Origin: Isoperla grammatica
Lineage: Eukaryota > Arthropoda > Insecta > Plecoptera > Perlodidae
Length of the DNA stretch: 64,000 bases
Assembly (NCBI GenBank): GCA_945910005.1
Contig: CAMDTW010000384.1
Coordinates: 1 to 64,000 of the forward strand
Direction: 5' to 3'
Part shown: piece after piece, positions 22,060 through 33,515 of the stretch
How positions within the stretch are numbered: position 1 is the stretch's first letter
Layout: each line of letters opens with the position of its first letter
Notes under the pieces: generated by a model
What the model was told of the DNA's origin: nothing
Database searches by the model: none
The model's input: only the letters and a program-made list of their open reading frames with translations
Program-made: the position numbers and the translations under genes

Positions 22060-23000
22060 ACAACAACAATGTCGTCGTTAATCAACGACGACGGGGAAAC
22101 TATCGTCAACCCTTGTGCACCTCCCTCCTCGTCGTTGCCGCGCGCCGCAGATAATCCCATAAACGCGTCGTTCACACAGTCACGCTAAACACTTTTTTCA
22201 AATAAACACTTCTGCTTTTCGTTAGAAATTTTCACTTTTGTAAATTAAAAAAAATGTTACCGATATTTATTTTTATTTATTTCTGCGACCGTTGATGGAA
22301 ATAGGTGTAAACATTAATAAACGAAATCACACAATTTAGGTCACTTTTTGTAAATATAGCAGTTTACATTGACGCGCACATAATATGTTAAGATTTATAT
22401 TTTTTTCCAACGTAATTCGGTAGATAAATCCGTGGCATCAACGTTTACACGTCAAACTTTAAAAATACACTTTGACTACCAGAAAATGAGGCACAATTTT
22501 AATTTTTGAGACCGCTGATATGTAAATATGATGTAAACAGTCTCCTTTTTATCTCTTAAAGAATCACAACTGTGTACACGTATAGGTAGCAGTATTAGTA
22601 GCACTAGATTTGACACTCCGCAAATAAATTTTAGGCACTGTCCATGAAAATAGAACAAAATACGTCACAAAACCTTCACAGTTTGTCCGGTACAATTAAA
22701 AGTTTTCTGTCTGTTAATAAAATATGTAAATATTTTTTTTAGTTTCGCGTTCAACACTTTTATAAGATAATTTACGTTGCAATACAGAACCGAACTATAT
22801 TGCCAACCAAATGTTGTTAAAATTTTTAAATTAAAATTTTTAAAATTCGCAAATCACCACACACAAGAAGTTAACGCGAAAGAGCTTCACGTAAGTCTTT
22901 CGCGCACCGACTATTACACATGGTATATAGATAGTGGTATCCACAACACTGCCACTGCCACTTGCGACTGCGTCACAACTCGCATTGGGCTGTTCTATCT
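22060..23000. other. No gene seen
   Basis: CpG-rich start, then AT-rich sequence with T runs. Nothing else supported. Confidence 0.35.
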
Positions 23001-23124
23001 ATTCACTCGCCGTTCGTAGTTTCATCACAGCCACACAACACACAGCATGACCTCTGTTCGGTGCACGTGCACTCGACCCCACTCCCGCCACATTAGTGAT
23101 GTCGCGGTCGGTCGTACACAAATA

Positions 23125-23162
23125 CACACACACTGAGAGAGTGAGAGAGAGAGAGAGACAGG
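23125..23162 (+). repeat. GA-rich microsatellite
   Basis: GAGAGAGTGAGAGAGAGAGA-type tract within a CpG-rich 23000-23230 block. Confidence 0.8.
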
Positions 23163-23300
23163 CGGGCTCTGATTGGTCGACGCGAGTCGGGGGCATGCGC
23201 AAGGCGTGCCGGTACGAGTGAGGTTAGGAGTGCTGCACTGCAACGCGAAGTGCGTTTTATTTCTTACCGAATCGAGATGCAAACACGCCGGTACTCAAAC

Positions 23301-23547
23301 CATGGACTTATAATAGTAACTTCGTTACTGGACCTGAATCAGCTAACAAATCAATGTACCAATTAAATAGCCACGGAAGAAGGCGGTGGGCAGCCATTTT
23401 GACATTGTTCACATTGTTATTGTGACTGTTGATGTGTAATTGCTTAGCGATAGGGGCTAAAATGTCCGAGAATGTCAAAAACCGGAAATGAGAATCGCAG
23501 ACGCGTATTCCAACCATGTTGCACATACCGATAGTTGTAAGTCCATG
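23301..23547 (+). mobile_element. MITE family F5, copy 2
   Basis: Better preserved ends than copy 1: CATGGACTTATAA at the left and TTGTAAGTCCATG at the right, inverted. Internal blocks match 16341-16605; a ~20-bp segment near GGCCATTTT is deleted relative to copy 1. Confidence 0.8.
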
Positions 23548-23617
23548 CTCAAACCGTGTTGTTTGTATTGTTAGAGAGGGCATACAAATGTCATCGTGTC
23601 TTTCTTTTGCAAAGTAC

Positions 23618-23735
23618 TCGGATCAGTCGGTGAGTCGGAACCAATCAGCAGGTGGCTATTTCAAATACTGGTTTTAGTTGGTTGGTTTTGAGCCTTACTC
23701 AACTATACCGTCAGCATCCACAAGGTTGCTTTGGT
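23618..23735. mobile_element. Relic of the CRE-type palindromic MITE
   Basis: Shares CCAATCAGCAGGTGGCT and the right end CGTCAGCATCCACAAGGTTG with 52525-52640; the TGACGTCA sites have decayed. Confidence 0.5.
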
Positions 23736-23929
23736 AAGACTTTATGAACAGCCAGTTCTTCCAATTGGTAGAGTACACCATTTCCGCTTAGTAGAGTACA
23801 CAATGTTCATTAGTCTCGCCCGCTGTGTTTGGGGTTTAGAATTAGAGGTATCCAATACACGCTAGTAAATTATCCCTAATCTAATTGATGTGCCTCTTAA
23901 GAGCGTTAGGAAGTAGTTTTGACGTTTTT

Positions 23930-24247
23930 AGTCAACTAATTTATAATAGGATTATTATGAAAATGTACCTACTTGCAGTGGGATGTCATATCTACGAATG
24001 GTATTAAGTACATTTGTGACAAGCCTGCTCAAAAATAATATACTCACGTTTGAATTATACAAATAAATTACTTTCATCGAAAATGTTCGGCGAAATAATA
24101 CGGAGAATCTGTTTAAAAATTGGTACATTGTTATTGAATAGGTTGGTGACAAATGTACTTAATACCATGCATAGATATGCCATCCCTCTACAAGTGGGTA
24201 AATATTTATAATAATCCTACAATTAGTTTAAGAGTAATTAGTTGACG
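23930..24247. mobile_element. TIR element with ~80-bp arms
   Basis: Outer GTCAACTAATT is inverted against AATTAGTTGAC. Inner arms GTAGGATTATTAT-like, CATATCTA.G.ATGGTATTA and AGTACATTTGT are inverted near both ends, with a ~110 bp centre. Non-coding; superfamily not assigned. Confidence 0.7.
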
Positions 24248-24659
24248 GCCAATACATCTGTAAAACTCTTACTGCCGAAAAGTAGAAAATCATTACGAAT
24301 ATTGCACTCGGCTACGTATTTCGCCAGCGTGAAACAATATTTACACTGAGACAACACTTTACCGGCAACTTCTGTAGTATTTACATTCTCTCACTTCATC
24401 CTCCCAATGTACCGAGACTCCCAAAACACACACGGGAAGCGCCACTGGGACGGTAGACGCCTTCAACACATCTCTCTAGTTACACCAGCCACTGATTGTG
24501 TGCGTGAATAACAACAATATTAGCTTACTTAATGATCTATAGATAGAACGAACAAGTTCGCTGAATTCATCAACTATACATCGATCAGTTGATAATCTGT
24601 GACGTCGTCGTGTCCAGACTCCGGCCAATAACTCGAGTGACACAACCTCTGTGGCACAT
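24248..24659. other. No gene seen
   Basis: Nothing recognisable. Confidence 0.3.
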
Positions 24660-24930
24660 TCATTAGTATTATCATTGAGTCTAATAGTGTAGGGTAGAGT
24701 CCCAGCGACCATTGGCGACTCTCTACCTATAAATCGCCCGTGTCCGCTAGTAGTACTGGGGAGAGCCGCTAGGTGCCGCCACATCAGCGCGGCCTAATCA
24801 ATGGGTACGTGTGGCGGCACCTAGCGGCTCCCCCCAGTACTACTAGAGGACACGGGCGATTTATGGGTGACAGTCGCCAATGGCCGTTGGGCCTCTACCC
24901 TACACTAATAAACTCAATGGTATTATTAGC
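24660..24930. mobile_element. Foldback (long hairpin) element
   Basis: Arms of about 125 bp are nearly reverse-complementary: GTGTAGGGTAGAG, CGCCCGTGTCC, TAGTAGTACTGGGG and CCGCTAGGTGCCGCCAC on the left are all found inverted on the right. The loop near 24783-24800 is only ~20 bp. Transcription would yield a long dsRNA hairpin. Confidence 0.8.
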
Positions 24931-24955
24931 GTATCCGACGGCTATGACGTAAAAA

Positions 24956-24982
24956 AAATATATATATATATATATATATAGG
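24956..24982. repeat. (TA)n microsatellite
   Basis: About 12 TA units directly after the foldback element. Confidence 0.9.
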
Positions 24983-25498
24983 CCTATATAATTATATAGA
25001 AAAGCAAACATCTCGACCAATATATTCTGAAAGAAAAAACAACATGCACTATTTTTGTATTTGTAAATGGTATTTTATTGATAACAACGAAAATGTTCCA
25101 AGTGTTTGTATGAACGTGCCCCGTAACGCGATTTACCGCCACGAAAAAGTACAAGTAATTTGCGTACGTAGGTAAATCCGGTTTGTTATACTCGGTAGAT
25201 CCGAAACTAGTCTTCTGATTGGCTGGTCACGTCACCTTCACACTTGTTGCTCCTCCGTTCAACCAATCAAAGGGGTCGCTCATGTGTTGACGCGCTCCCT
25301 CTAACCTAACACGGTGAAAACGCATCACATCACATCACACATATTACTGATCGCTGCTACGGCGGGAAACTTGCACACACACAGACACACATTCTCACTT
25401 TATGGTAAAGGTCTCTCACACCAAGGAGTAAGATAGTGTCAGGGGAGTCATGGACCGCCCACAATTAGTTTCCAACTTAACAAGTGCGAATCGCACTA

Positions 25499-25620
25499 AC
25501 GTTTTTCCCGATTATCTAGTACAATTTGGTTGCGGAAACCTGCGCTTGCACGTTTTCTTGTACGTTACCGTCAAAAAACTTACCGCAACCAAATTGTACC
25601 CTAGATAATCGGGAAGAACG
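25499..25620. repeat. Inverted repeat with ~38-bp arms
   Basis: ACGTTTTTCCCGATTATCTA and TACAATTTGGTTGCGG are inverted as CCGCAACCAAATTGTA and TAGATAATCGGGAAGAACG around a ~45 bp loop. Confidence 0.7.
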
Positions 25621-25789
25621 AAAAAGTAACTATCTGAGGCTGACTTCTTTGGGTACCGCGACTTTACAGGTATAAGTGAAGAGTGACCCTAGTTCTTTCA
25701 GTCGAGGAATAGCATCTTAAAGTTGTCCCAACCTAACTAGTGACGATGATATCTGGCGTTTAACGTCGAGACGATGAGTGGGTGATTAT

Positions 25790-25915
25790 GAAGATGAAAA
25801 CAACGCCACATCAACGTCCATGCCCAAAGCAGGATTCGAACCCAGAGACTGCGGTTTACTAGATCAACGCCTAATCGACCGTGCATGGCCAACTGCGCTG
25901 GCACCAACCTCTCAC
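25790..25915 (-). repeat. tRNA-derived SINE relic
   Basis: Minus strand: GCGCAGTTGGCC (A-box-like), an anticodon-arm-like region, then TCTGGGTTCGAATCCTGC (B-box and T arm), followed by non-tRNA sequence. A degenerate tRNA gene is less likely because the acceptor stem does not close. Confidence 0.5.
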
Positions 25916-25977
25916 TCTCGCCACAGACATAGAATTATTTATAACGAACTACTGCTGTGCTAACTAGTGTGACTAGT

Positions 25978-26170
25978 GTGTGGCGAACTACAGTGTGTTT
26001 ACGATTCTCATTTCCGGTACAGGAAACTGGCGGCAAAACATAAAGTATAAGCAATACACATAAAGTATAAACAATAAATAAAGTAGTGTGTGGCGAAATA
26101 GTGTGTTTGCGATTCTCATTTCCGGTACAGGAAACTGGCGGCAAAACATAAAGTATAAACAATAAGCAGT
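25978..26170 (+). repeat. ~107-bp tandem repeat (2 copies)
   Basis: Two copies of GTGTGGCGAA..GTGTGTTT(A/G)CGATTCT, CATTTCCGGTACAGGAAACT, GGCGGCAAAACATAAAGTAT. An inverted single copy is at 20900-20975. Confidence 0.75.
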
Positions 26171-26388
26171 AAGTACGCATACATACATAAAGTAACTATA
26201 ACCAATGCTTATTCATAAACCAAAACTGGTATAGTTGATGACCAATATGGTTTAGAGCTATCTGTCTGTACTACAAAGGATGGTGAGTACTTTTCATCAG
26301 AAGAAAGAAAGACTCGATCGATAGACATCATTTTATGGTCGTCTCTAACTTTCTTTGCGTTTGCATTTTACCGGCGTGATCTTAGTCT

Positions 26389-26734
26389 CTACGTCAAAAA
26401 CCGCAGACAATTTTCATTATTCAATTATTTATATCTCAAGATTGCAACAAGAAATCGAAAATCTAAATCAACAGCGCACTGTGTTTTTGGTGAGCCCTAC
26501 AGACTGAATGAAACATAACCGTTAGCGTAGTTATTTTGATAATTAATTCGATAATTAGTAATAAAATTAATTATATACACAAAAAATACTGATTACAATG
26601 TAAGACACAACTTAGAGCATTCGGTATGTAGGGAATACTAAACCACAGTGCGCTGTTGATTCAGATTTTCGATTTCGAAGCCCATTCTTGTGATATAATT
26701 TATAAATGAAAATGTTGTGCTGTTTTTGACGTAG
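26389..26734. mobile_element. MITE family F6, copy 2
   Basis: Ends CTACGTCAAAAAC and GTTTTTGACGTAG form perfect 13-bp inverted repeats. It aligns end to end with 20217-20562. Confidence 0.85.
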
Positions 26735-27162
26735 AAGTATGCTTCCCTGTTAACTCGGAAATAACTCGCGACTGCCGATCGTCTAGAGCTATAAGAAAGC
26801 TCCGGGTCAAAGTCTCTCTCTCAAGTCAGTCTGCAAAGAATGCAGTTCGTGCGTCGTCGTCGTCGTTGTTGTTGTTGTTGTCGAGATAAACTCGGTACAA
26901 CCTCCTCGTGCACTCTGGCCGGCAAGACGCGGGGTCAACGACAGCCATGGCTCGTCATCTATCTATGACGTCACGATCTCGATGTGACGTGACAACGTGG
27001 TACGTACACACATGTAGAATGTGACGGACAGAACGTCATGTTTATTAATTGTCTAACTCTAAAACATTTTTTTTTTAAATACGAACTTTATTGTTGATTT
27101 GTAAACGAAAACCAATTTACAAAAGGTATAAAGTTCTACGTATACCTACGACACAAGAACAT
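26735..27162. other. No gene seen; CGT/TTG trinucleotides
   Basis: (CGT)n followed by (TTG)n near 26850-26880, then a CpG-richer stretch with TGACGTCA near 26967. No exon supported. Confidence 0.35.
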
Positions 27163-27403
27163 GGGCCTGGATTCACAAAGATGCCAAACTCTAAGTTGTC
27201 CTACGTTCTAGGCAAATCCTAGCTAGATAAACCAAGATAAAACATCTCTAGGTATTATAACACATTCACAAATAATATATTATTAGTTAAATTGTTGATA
27301 TTTTACTATATTTTATCTTTATGACATTGCAGAACAACATGCTTATAAGATTTGTCTAGACTAGCACGTCTTAGCACTTAGGTACCTTTGTGAATCTGGG
27401 CCC
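27163..27403. mobile_element. TIR MITE (GGGCC.GGATTCACAAAG type)
   Basis: Ends GGGCCTGGATTCACAAAG and CTTTGTGAATCTGGGCCC are inverted; inner CTAAG..GTC.TACGTTCTAG and CTAGACTAGCACGTCTTAGC blocks are partly inverted as well. Centre is AT-rich. Confidence 0.78.
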
Positions 27404-27414
27404 TTCTTACCAGA

Positions 27415-27561
27415 TGGCTACTCAGTAATCTTTGGGGCTACCCTACACCCCAACATAACCCTATATTAATTTTAAACTCAAGGAAGGACCCATCAACTCA
27501 GGAGGGATCGCCCGTCAACAATGGCTGCAACGTAATCCAAAGATTACTGAGTGGGGTAACC
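27415..27561. mobile_element. Small TIR MITE
   Basis: GGCTACTCAGTAATCTTTGG on the left is inverted as CCAAAGATTACTGAGTGGGG on the right, beginning ~12 bp after the preceding element. Confidence 0.7.
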
Positions 27562-27762
27562 TTTGCTACTTTATAACATAATTTGCTCCAGGCAGCCCAA
27601 CGTAGAATACAGACAACATAATAGTTATCTACTACGCTTTAGCTAATATAGCAAAGTAACTTTGGTCACATACTATGAGTTCTGTTGATGAAGTTATTCT
27701 TATATACGAGTACTACGATCATAGTTAAATAGTACATAGTTCCCGTTCCACAACACGGTATA

Positions 27763-27763
27763 T

Positions 27764-27810
<47 letters not shown>

Positions 27811-28150
27811 TTTTATTGTAATTAAGGCCAGTGTAGGGCACAATGCACTATTTAGCCTGATGAGTGATGATTGATGAATGATAATGAGGAAGGGAGGAGG
27901 GAAAGCCTGGTACCGGCAATTAGGCCTACTCTTGTCGAAAAGTACCAAGGGGACCATCGGCTTTACGTCCCATCCGAAAGGACGGTGTAACTTTGACCAG
28001 TCATATAGGTTCCTCCACTAGCCTGGACTGCCGAGCAGTTGACGAGAAGAACGAAGCTGTTACACAAGCTTTTGAACCCTCCAATCTGCTCTAACCAACG
28101 GTATAGCTCTATTCACGGGTACACAATAACTCTTGCGCCGATCATCTAGC
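27763..28150 (-). mobile_element. SINE-D with (AAAT)n tail
   Basis: Minus strand runs from a possible Pol III region (GTTGGTTAGAGC then GGGTTCAAAAGC), through CGTCCTTTCGGATGGGACGT, GGTACCAGGCTTTCCCTCCT and TAGTGCATTGTGCCCTACAC to a long (AAAT)n tail, seen as (TTTA)n at about 27763-27813. A plus-strand fragment with GGTACCAGGCTTCCCCTCCT lies at 52765-52812. A retroposed SINE fits best. Confidence 0.65.
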
Positions 28151-28444
28151 TAAATTATTTTAACACGAGTCCACGCTTCGTATAAATCTGTCACTTTTAA
28201 CTAGGTACTCAAACTGATCATTAACGTGTCGCCACTTCGTACACTAAACGAACGATCAGGGCAGGCACGTTCGTAAAGTATGGGTAATCATTATGTTCCG
28301 CTGAATCAATGTTCACATCTTAGCAAAGACGAGAACGGTATAAATCTCTTGAATGTCTCATCTCACCAGTGGTAAAAAAATGTGCTAACATTGATTTGTA
28401 AAACCTTCAATCGCAAAAGACTCAACATTATTGAACCCGAAATC
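28151..28444. other. No gene seen
   Basis: No repeat or coding signal recognised. Confidence 0.3.
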
Positions 28445-28665
28445 GTATTCACTGATCATATTCCAATCACTGATCCATATGTTTCATATTTAAAAAAAAA
28501 TATCGATCTTTGATTGGTTATCGCTCACTCGTCGATGGTGTTCGAAGCCTACAGGGTTGGTTTAGTCACTTTAAAATGAAAGTCCCCCACTGCAAATCAG
28601 TTTAGTTACTGAGTGGGTAGACTCTAAATGTGAATTTATTTATTTTATTTTATTTATTTATTAAC
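28445..28665 (+). repeat. F1 dispersed repeat
   Basis: Near-complete plus-strand copy: ATCGATCTTTGATTGGTTAT, TGTTCGAAGCCTACAGGGTT, AAAGTCCCCCACTGCAAATC, then a TTTATTTATTTA tail. Confidence 0.75.
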
Positions 28666-28905
28666 AGTTTTAGAACAGAGTTATTACCGGCATGGACGAT
28701 AACTTTACGAACAGCGACCTCGCAAGATTTAGAACCGTTACAATATCGACAAGAACGATGTATTTACGAACAGCGACCTCGCAAGATTTAGAACAGAGTT
28801 TTTATCAACAAAGACGATATCTTTAACGACAACGACCTCGCTATTTTAGAACATAGTTAAACGATGGATTTACGAACAGCGACTTCGCAACTAAGTTTTA
28901 CAACA
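28666..28905 (+). repeat. Degenerate ~65-bp tandem repeat
   Basis: TTTACGAACAGCGACCTCGC, often followed by AAGATTTAGAAC, recurs about four times with variable spacing. Lies between an F1 tail and the ACAG microsatellite. Confidence 0.65.
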
Positions 28906-28972
28906 AAGTGCGCTTAATACACCCACGGACGACGCCATGACTCGCACGCAAATAAGAAAGATTACTTTACAA

Positions 28973-29122
<150 letters not shown>

Positions 29123-29600
29123 GGGTGTAAATATAATAATTGAAGCTGCGCACGAATTGTTGTTGTCATGGCGTCTTGACGCGGCGCCAACACACTATAG
29201 CTCGCTATGTGCGATATAAACACGACAATATATATAACAGTGACGTGTGCCGATCAAATAGAGCATCATGGCAACTATTTTAATAGAGCGCAATTAGGGA
29301 TGTAAACATTGCGTCAGCGCGCGCGAATAGTCTGCAACAAGAAGAAGAAGCGAAGCAACAACGCCACTCCAAGGAAGCAGACACAGATAATTATACCATA
29401 AACGCAACAAAAAGTGATGTGTTGATTGTAGTTTTTATCTACGATGGAGGCAATTTGCTACAATTTTTTGGGGGGATTTTTTTCGCCAAGTTTTCTAAAA
29501 AAAAAAAAAGGGGGGGGAGCTTAGCGGTACTGTTTAGTTTTGTCATTATATACAAAGCAAAACGTTTGACCGTATTAGTACAGCATGCACAATCGCGAAC
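29123..29600. other. No gene seen
   Basis: Includes A12 then G8 near 29500 and a GAAGAAGAAG patch near 29340. No exon supported. Confidence 0.35.
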
Positions 29601-29606
29601 TGTCGT

Positions 29607-29660
29607 TTAAAAAAAACGTTTTCAAGTTAATAACAGTGACACACTTGAAAACGTTTTCCC
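29607..29660. repeat. Short inverted repeat
   Basis: AAACGTTTTCAAGT is inverted as ACTTGAAAACGTTT, with ~18 bp between. Confidence 0.65.
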
Positions 29661-29984
29661 GTAACATTTTCAGAAAACAGAACATTCTCTACGATATAAA
29701 CATTATTTTATAAACATTTCCAAAACATCAGCAAAGAATTGCGTAACAGCACCGTGTGCCACGCGCAGTAAAACATTTTTCTAAAACATTTCACGGCATA
29801 ATATGGCCAATAAGTGATGAGATTTGAATCACGTGATGACACCAATACTGGACACATTTTATCCGTGTGCTACAGCAAAACAATTTACATTTTCAAAAAA
29901 CTTATTTTCAAAACATACTTCCCGCTTTCTTGGAGCCAACAACTCCTGTTTAGAATCAGAATCTTGAGCTTTGTTCGCCTGCCC

Positions 29985-30165
29985 TTCACTATACACACTA
30001 TAGTGTAAGTCAGTGTAATTGTACTTGTCGTCTTGTGTAAACCCGTCAGTGTAAATATTTGTAAAGCGTTCGTCTGTAATTAAAATTTAATTTAATTACA
30101 TGCGAGCGTCATAAACAAATATTTACACTGACTTGCACTACACTATTGTAAAGTGTAGGACAGGC
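29985..30165. repeat. Imperfect palindromic element
   Basis: CTATAGTGTAAGTCAGTGTA and GTCAGTGTAAATATTTG are inverted as CAAATATTTACACTGACTTG near the other end, around an AATTAAATT-rich centre. Confidence 0.6.
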
Positions 30166-30390
30166 AAACAAACGCGGGAACGAAGACGGGTACATATTAT
30201 ATATATCGGTGCCCAAGGTATATAACATACTCTACATGTAACTACCGTCAACAAACTGTCTTTTGTTTACACTCGGAAAGAATTACGGAGAAACACGAAA
30301 ACACACGACCGAAGTCGTGTTACTGTTCTATATTTTGCACGGTCGAGTTTGTTGCAAGTTAGATATCGGTGATCGTCCGATCGGCAGAGT

Positions 30391-30678
30391 AGTGTACGCA
30401 ATGATATTCAACAGCTATAGTAGGATAGATCACCAGTCCCCCAACCTTCCACTGAGTAGCAAGCGTAGCGATTTGAAGCCATTTTGAAATGGGCAATTTA
30501 CATGCTAATTTGGACCTTTCAGTACTGCCAGCGCTGCCAATGGCAGAAAGTCGCATTAGAAACTCCTATTCCCGCCTGTGTTATTTGCCCATTTCAAGAT
30601 GGCATCAAATTGACACGCTTGTGGCTGCTAGGCTGCGCATCTAGCCTACTATAGCTGTTGAATATCATTGAGTGTACG
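30391..30678. mobile_element. TIR MITE, ~288 bp
   Basis: Ends TGTACGCAATGATATTCAAC and AGCTATAGTAGG are inverted at the right (CCTACTATAGCTGTTGAATA). Inner CATTTTGAAATGGGCAA is inverted against TTGCCCATTTCAAGATG. Non-coding. Confidence 0.75.
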
Positions 30679-30865
30679 TGCTTGAATGCACGTGAAGATC
30701 CTTATCCACACTGCCCCTTTCATACACTCTAGTTCAACGAAAACGAACAGATTCCTGGCGTTCTTTCACTGTGTGTGTGTGACAGTGAGTGAACAAGCCT
30801 CACTCACTAGTAACGCCCGTTGTGTTGGTGAAATTTCCAAGTCACCAACCCGAGGTTGTAAATTA

Positions 30866-31137
30866 TTCCTAATAATAATTAATAATTTTTCCTAAGAATA
30901 CCCGTTATAGGGTGCACACCAGCTTTACCTGATGTGCCCCTCTTCAGGTGACTAACTAGGTTATTAGGGTGTTCGGATAGCTGGGAAGGAATGTCCGAGG
31001 ACTATTAGTAGGACTCAATCCCAGCATTCGCCTTTACGACTGAAGAAAACCTCGGAAAAAACCTTCAGTCAGGATTGCCGGTGGCCGGAATCGAACCGGC
31101 GACCTCCCGAATTAGAGTCTCGCGTCTTACCGCTGAT
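30866..31137 (-). mobile_element. SINE-A, full copy 1 (tRNA-derived)
   Basis: Minus strand: tRNA-like head with an AGCGGTAAGAC segment and B-box GCCGGTTCGATTCCGG, then a ~170 bp body (CAGGTAAAGCTGGTGTGCAC, CCCTATAACGGGTATTCTTA), then an (ATT)n tail at 30866-30893. The A-box side is damaged here (GGTCCATCAGCGG). Full-length relatives lie at 43907-44188 and 49167-49455, also on the minus strand. Confidence 0.85.
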
Positions 31138-31346
31138 GGACCCGTTTAAAGTAGTAGATGGTAGGAAGGAACCATAGAAGTAGAAAATTAAATTAGTAAT
31201 TTGGTACCGGTACTATACATATTGGAATCTGTTGTTTCATGATTGAGATACTTAAGTCGGGGCAACAAAAGGGCTAACAATAACTTAAGTCTGATTAAGT
31301 CAAACAACAGAGCCATGAACACGTGTTTAGGGACATTCTTCTTAGG
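31138..31346. other. Spacer
   Basis: Nothing recognised. Confidence 0.3.
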
Positions 31347-31497
31347 GCCGATCTTACAATCTCCTATAATGAGAAAGTTATTTGTAACAATTAAGCTATT
31401 TGGAGGATTTCAAGGGCTTTGATTAGTGGATGCCATGAAGAATACAAGCTATTCGACGAATAAGTAGTTATTAGGACATTGTAAGACTATTAGACCT
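31347..31497 (+). mobile_element. MITE family F12, copy 1
   Basis: About 150 bp; CCGATCTTACAATCTCC end and, inverted at right, GACATTGTAAGACT. Internal GCTATTCGACGAATAAGTAG matches copies at 40989-41122 (inverted) and 53230-53373. Confidence 0.75.
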
Positions 31498-31499
31498 TA

Positions 31500-31799
31500 C
31501 TGTTTGACCCTGTCTATAATACAATTGTGCCCCCCTCGCTTCGAACAAGGGCCCCCATCACTTTTAAGCGACTACATAGATAAGTAGTGAAGTGAGTTTT
31601 TTTTTCTCGTATAAGGCCTGCCAATTGCTATCAATTGATTTAAATTATAGGGTGAAGAGAAGGGAGACATACGTAGTTAGGCTACATGGGCGTTATATAT
31701 CGACGAGACCGCGGGCAATTGTGCACACAAAGCGAATAAAACAGACGAAGGTCATCGCAGTGTCTTTATAACCGACAATGTGAACCCAAATGGGTTATA
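31500..31799. other. No gene seen
   Basis: Nothing recognised. Confidence 0.3.
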
Positions 31800-32115
31800 T
31801 TCATAGGTTGCACGTACGTCACATCTTTGCGCATGGCGGCCACATTTGTGATCAAACTTTGACGTTGCCATGGAGAAACAATAGAAGGCTGTTGTGGTAG
31901 AGCAAAGACATTCTTGGTTATTTAAAATCCAGCCTGTTTTTTAAATGAAATTGGTATCTGCAGTATTTTTTTATTTTTGTATTACTTATGTTTACTTTTT
32001 AAATTATAAATTAGGTTTATTTATTAAATTTATAGTATTTGCCAGTGGTCTAGGATTGGTCCTCCTCAATTGTGTCGCAATCATGGCCGCTGTGACGTAA
32101 CGTGGGAACTATGAA
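31800..32115 (-). mobile_element. F4 MITE, copy 3 (inverted)
   Basis: Flanked by TA at both ends; left TTCATAGGTTGCACGTACGT, right CACGTTACGTCACAGCGG-type in inverse ending CTATGAA. The whole element aligns with 7827-8148 in opposite orientation. Confidence 0.82.
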
Positions 32116-32475
32116 TACTGTATAGTATTTGGTGTAACGGACCGCCGCATGTTTACTTTTTACTGTATTGCGACCAGTCTCAAAACGTTGACTTTGATTT
32201 TGAAATGAATTCAAAACCAATTTTTTTTTGTCATTGTGGTATAGAGAAGTAGAACGACTAAAACATGTATTACCAGTCGACAAAGCGTAACATTACATTA
32301 ATGGAATAATACTTTATTTGCAGGTTATAAATAAATAAATGTCTACGAATTGTCTACGCAATTAGTTACAAGAAGTGCTTTTCATACATCACACCATTTA
32401 TTTCGTGCTTTGTTGCTATGACGGCTACAAAGCAAACGTTTTCGTACACATAGGCTACATAGGCCTATCGTATAG
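32116..32475. other. No gene seen
   Basis: Nothing recognised. Confidence 0.3.
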
Positions 32476-32560
32476 TAAAAAAAAAAAAAAAAAAAAACAT
32501 CCCGAACCAGGAATCGATCCCTGGACCTTTTGCATTGTTCATTCACAACACTGGTACGTA
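32476..32560 (-). repeat. tRNA-like SINE relic with homopolymer
   Basis: Minus strand AGGTCCAGGGATCGATTCCT (B-box and T arm) followed by GGTTCGGGATG and a ~20 T run. Only the T arm is convincing. Confidence 0.4.
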
Positions 32561-33167
32561 ATTCACAACATGTAATTACTATAGAAGAGATTAATTTACA
32601 GTAGACCTATCTCCTTTACCATACCTTTTTGTTGCGCATTTCGCCAACTTCCAAACGTTGGCAAATGTAAAAACTTCGACAAGCTTTGCTAGATTCATTT
32701 TACGAAATTATCACCACACAAACGCCTCTCTATTTTAGATAACACAACAACATCCGTCAACTATATATACACACAATCAATTATCAATGGTGACTTTTAC
32801 GCACACACACACGACCCGACCCAACTCGAAGCAATAGTATGCACACGAATACGACGCGCGAATATCTTACTTATGCACAACTCGTACCCAAACGGAAGTA
32901 CTTCCCCCCCCCCCCCCCAACCACAATGGGATAAGGGATAAGCGCCTATATTGGCAGCCAGTTGCAACACAACATATAGGTTGCACTTATAAACACATAC
33001 ATATACACAAGCTTTCTCCACTTGACAGGATACGGCGAGATAAACCAACGAGGAATGGGTTTTTTAAATTTCAATATTACAGTCGCCATGTTGGATAATA
33101 TTTGCACAAAGAAGTTAAAACAGTAGGAAGGAAGATATATTCATTGATGAAGACATTTGGATGTAAA
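32561..33167. other. No gene seen; C15 tract at 32904-32918
   Basis: AT-rich with a C15 run. No exon or element ends. Confidence 0.35.
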
Positions 33168-33515
33168 GTTGCCGTCACCTAAAGAGTTCATTCGAGTTCT
33201 GCGAAATGCCTTCCCCTCTTACCCCCACCAGTGCCCGCGCACGGACGAAGAGACAAGAGAGGCAGTGAAAGATCTACGTAAAATTAATAATGATATAATT
33301 GCATGTATAGGCTAATTAGAATAAAGGAATTCATCTGTATTGAAAGATGGCTTATTTAATTAGAAGATCGTTGACAGCTTTGGTTGACAGCTCGACGGTC
33401 TATTATAGCGATTAGATCTTTCACTGCCTCTCTTCGTCCGTGCGCGGGCACTGGTGGGGGTAAGAGGGGAAGGCATTTCGCAGAACTCGAATGAACTCTT
33501 TATATGACGGCCACT
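33168..33515. repeat. Near-perfect inverted repeat, ~100-bp arms
   Basis: Left arm (about 33168-33283) and right arm (33409-33515) are almost exact reverse complements, including AGAGTTCATTCGAGTTCTGC, CCCACCAGTGCCCGCGCACG and GGCAGTGAAAGATCTA. The only clear difference is a ~7-bp insertion (ACAAGAG) in the left arm. The loop is ~125 bp. Foldback element or recent inverted duplication. Confidence 0.85.

Noticed and set aside
27855..27900. Hammerhead motif at CCTGATGAGTGATG
   Set aside because: No GAAA box or closing stem at a suitable distance; it is part of the SINE-D body.
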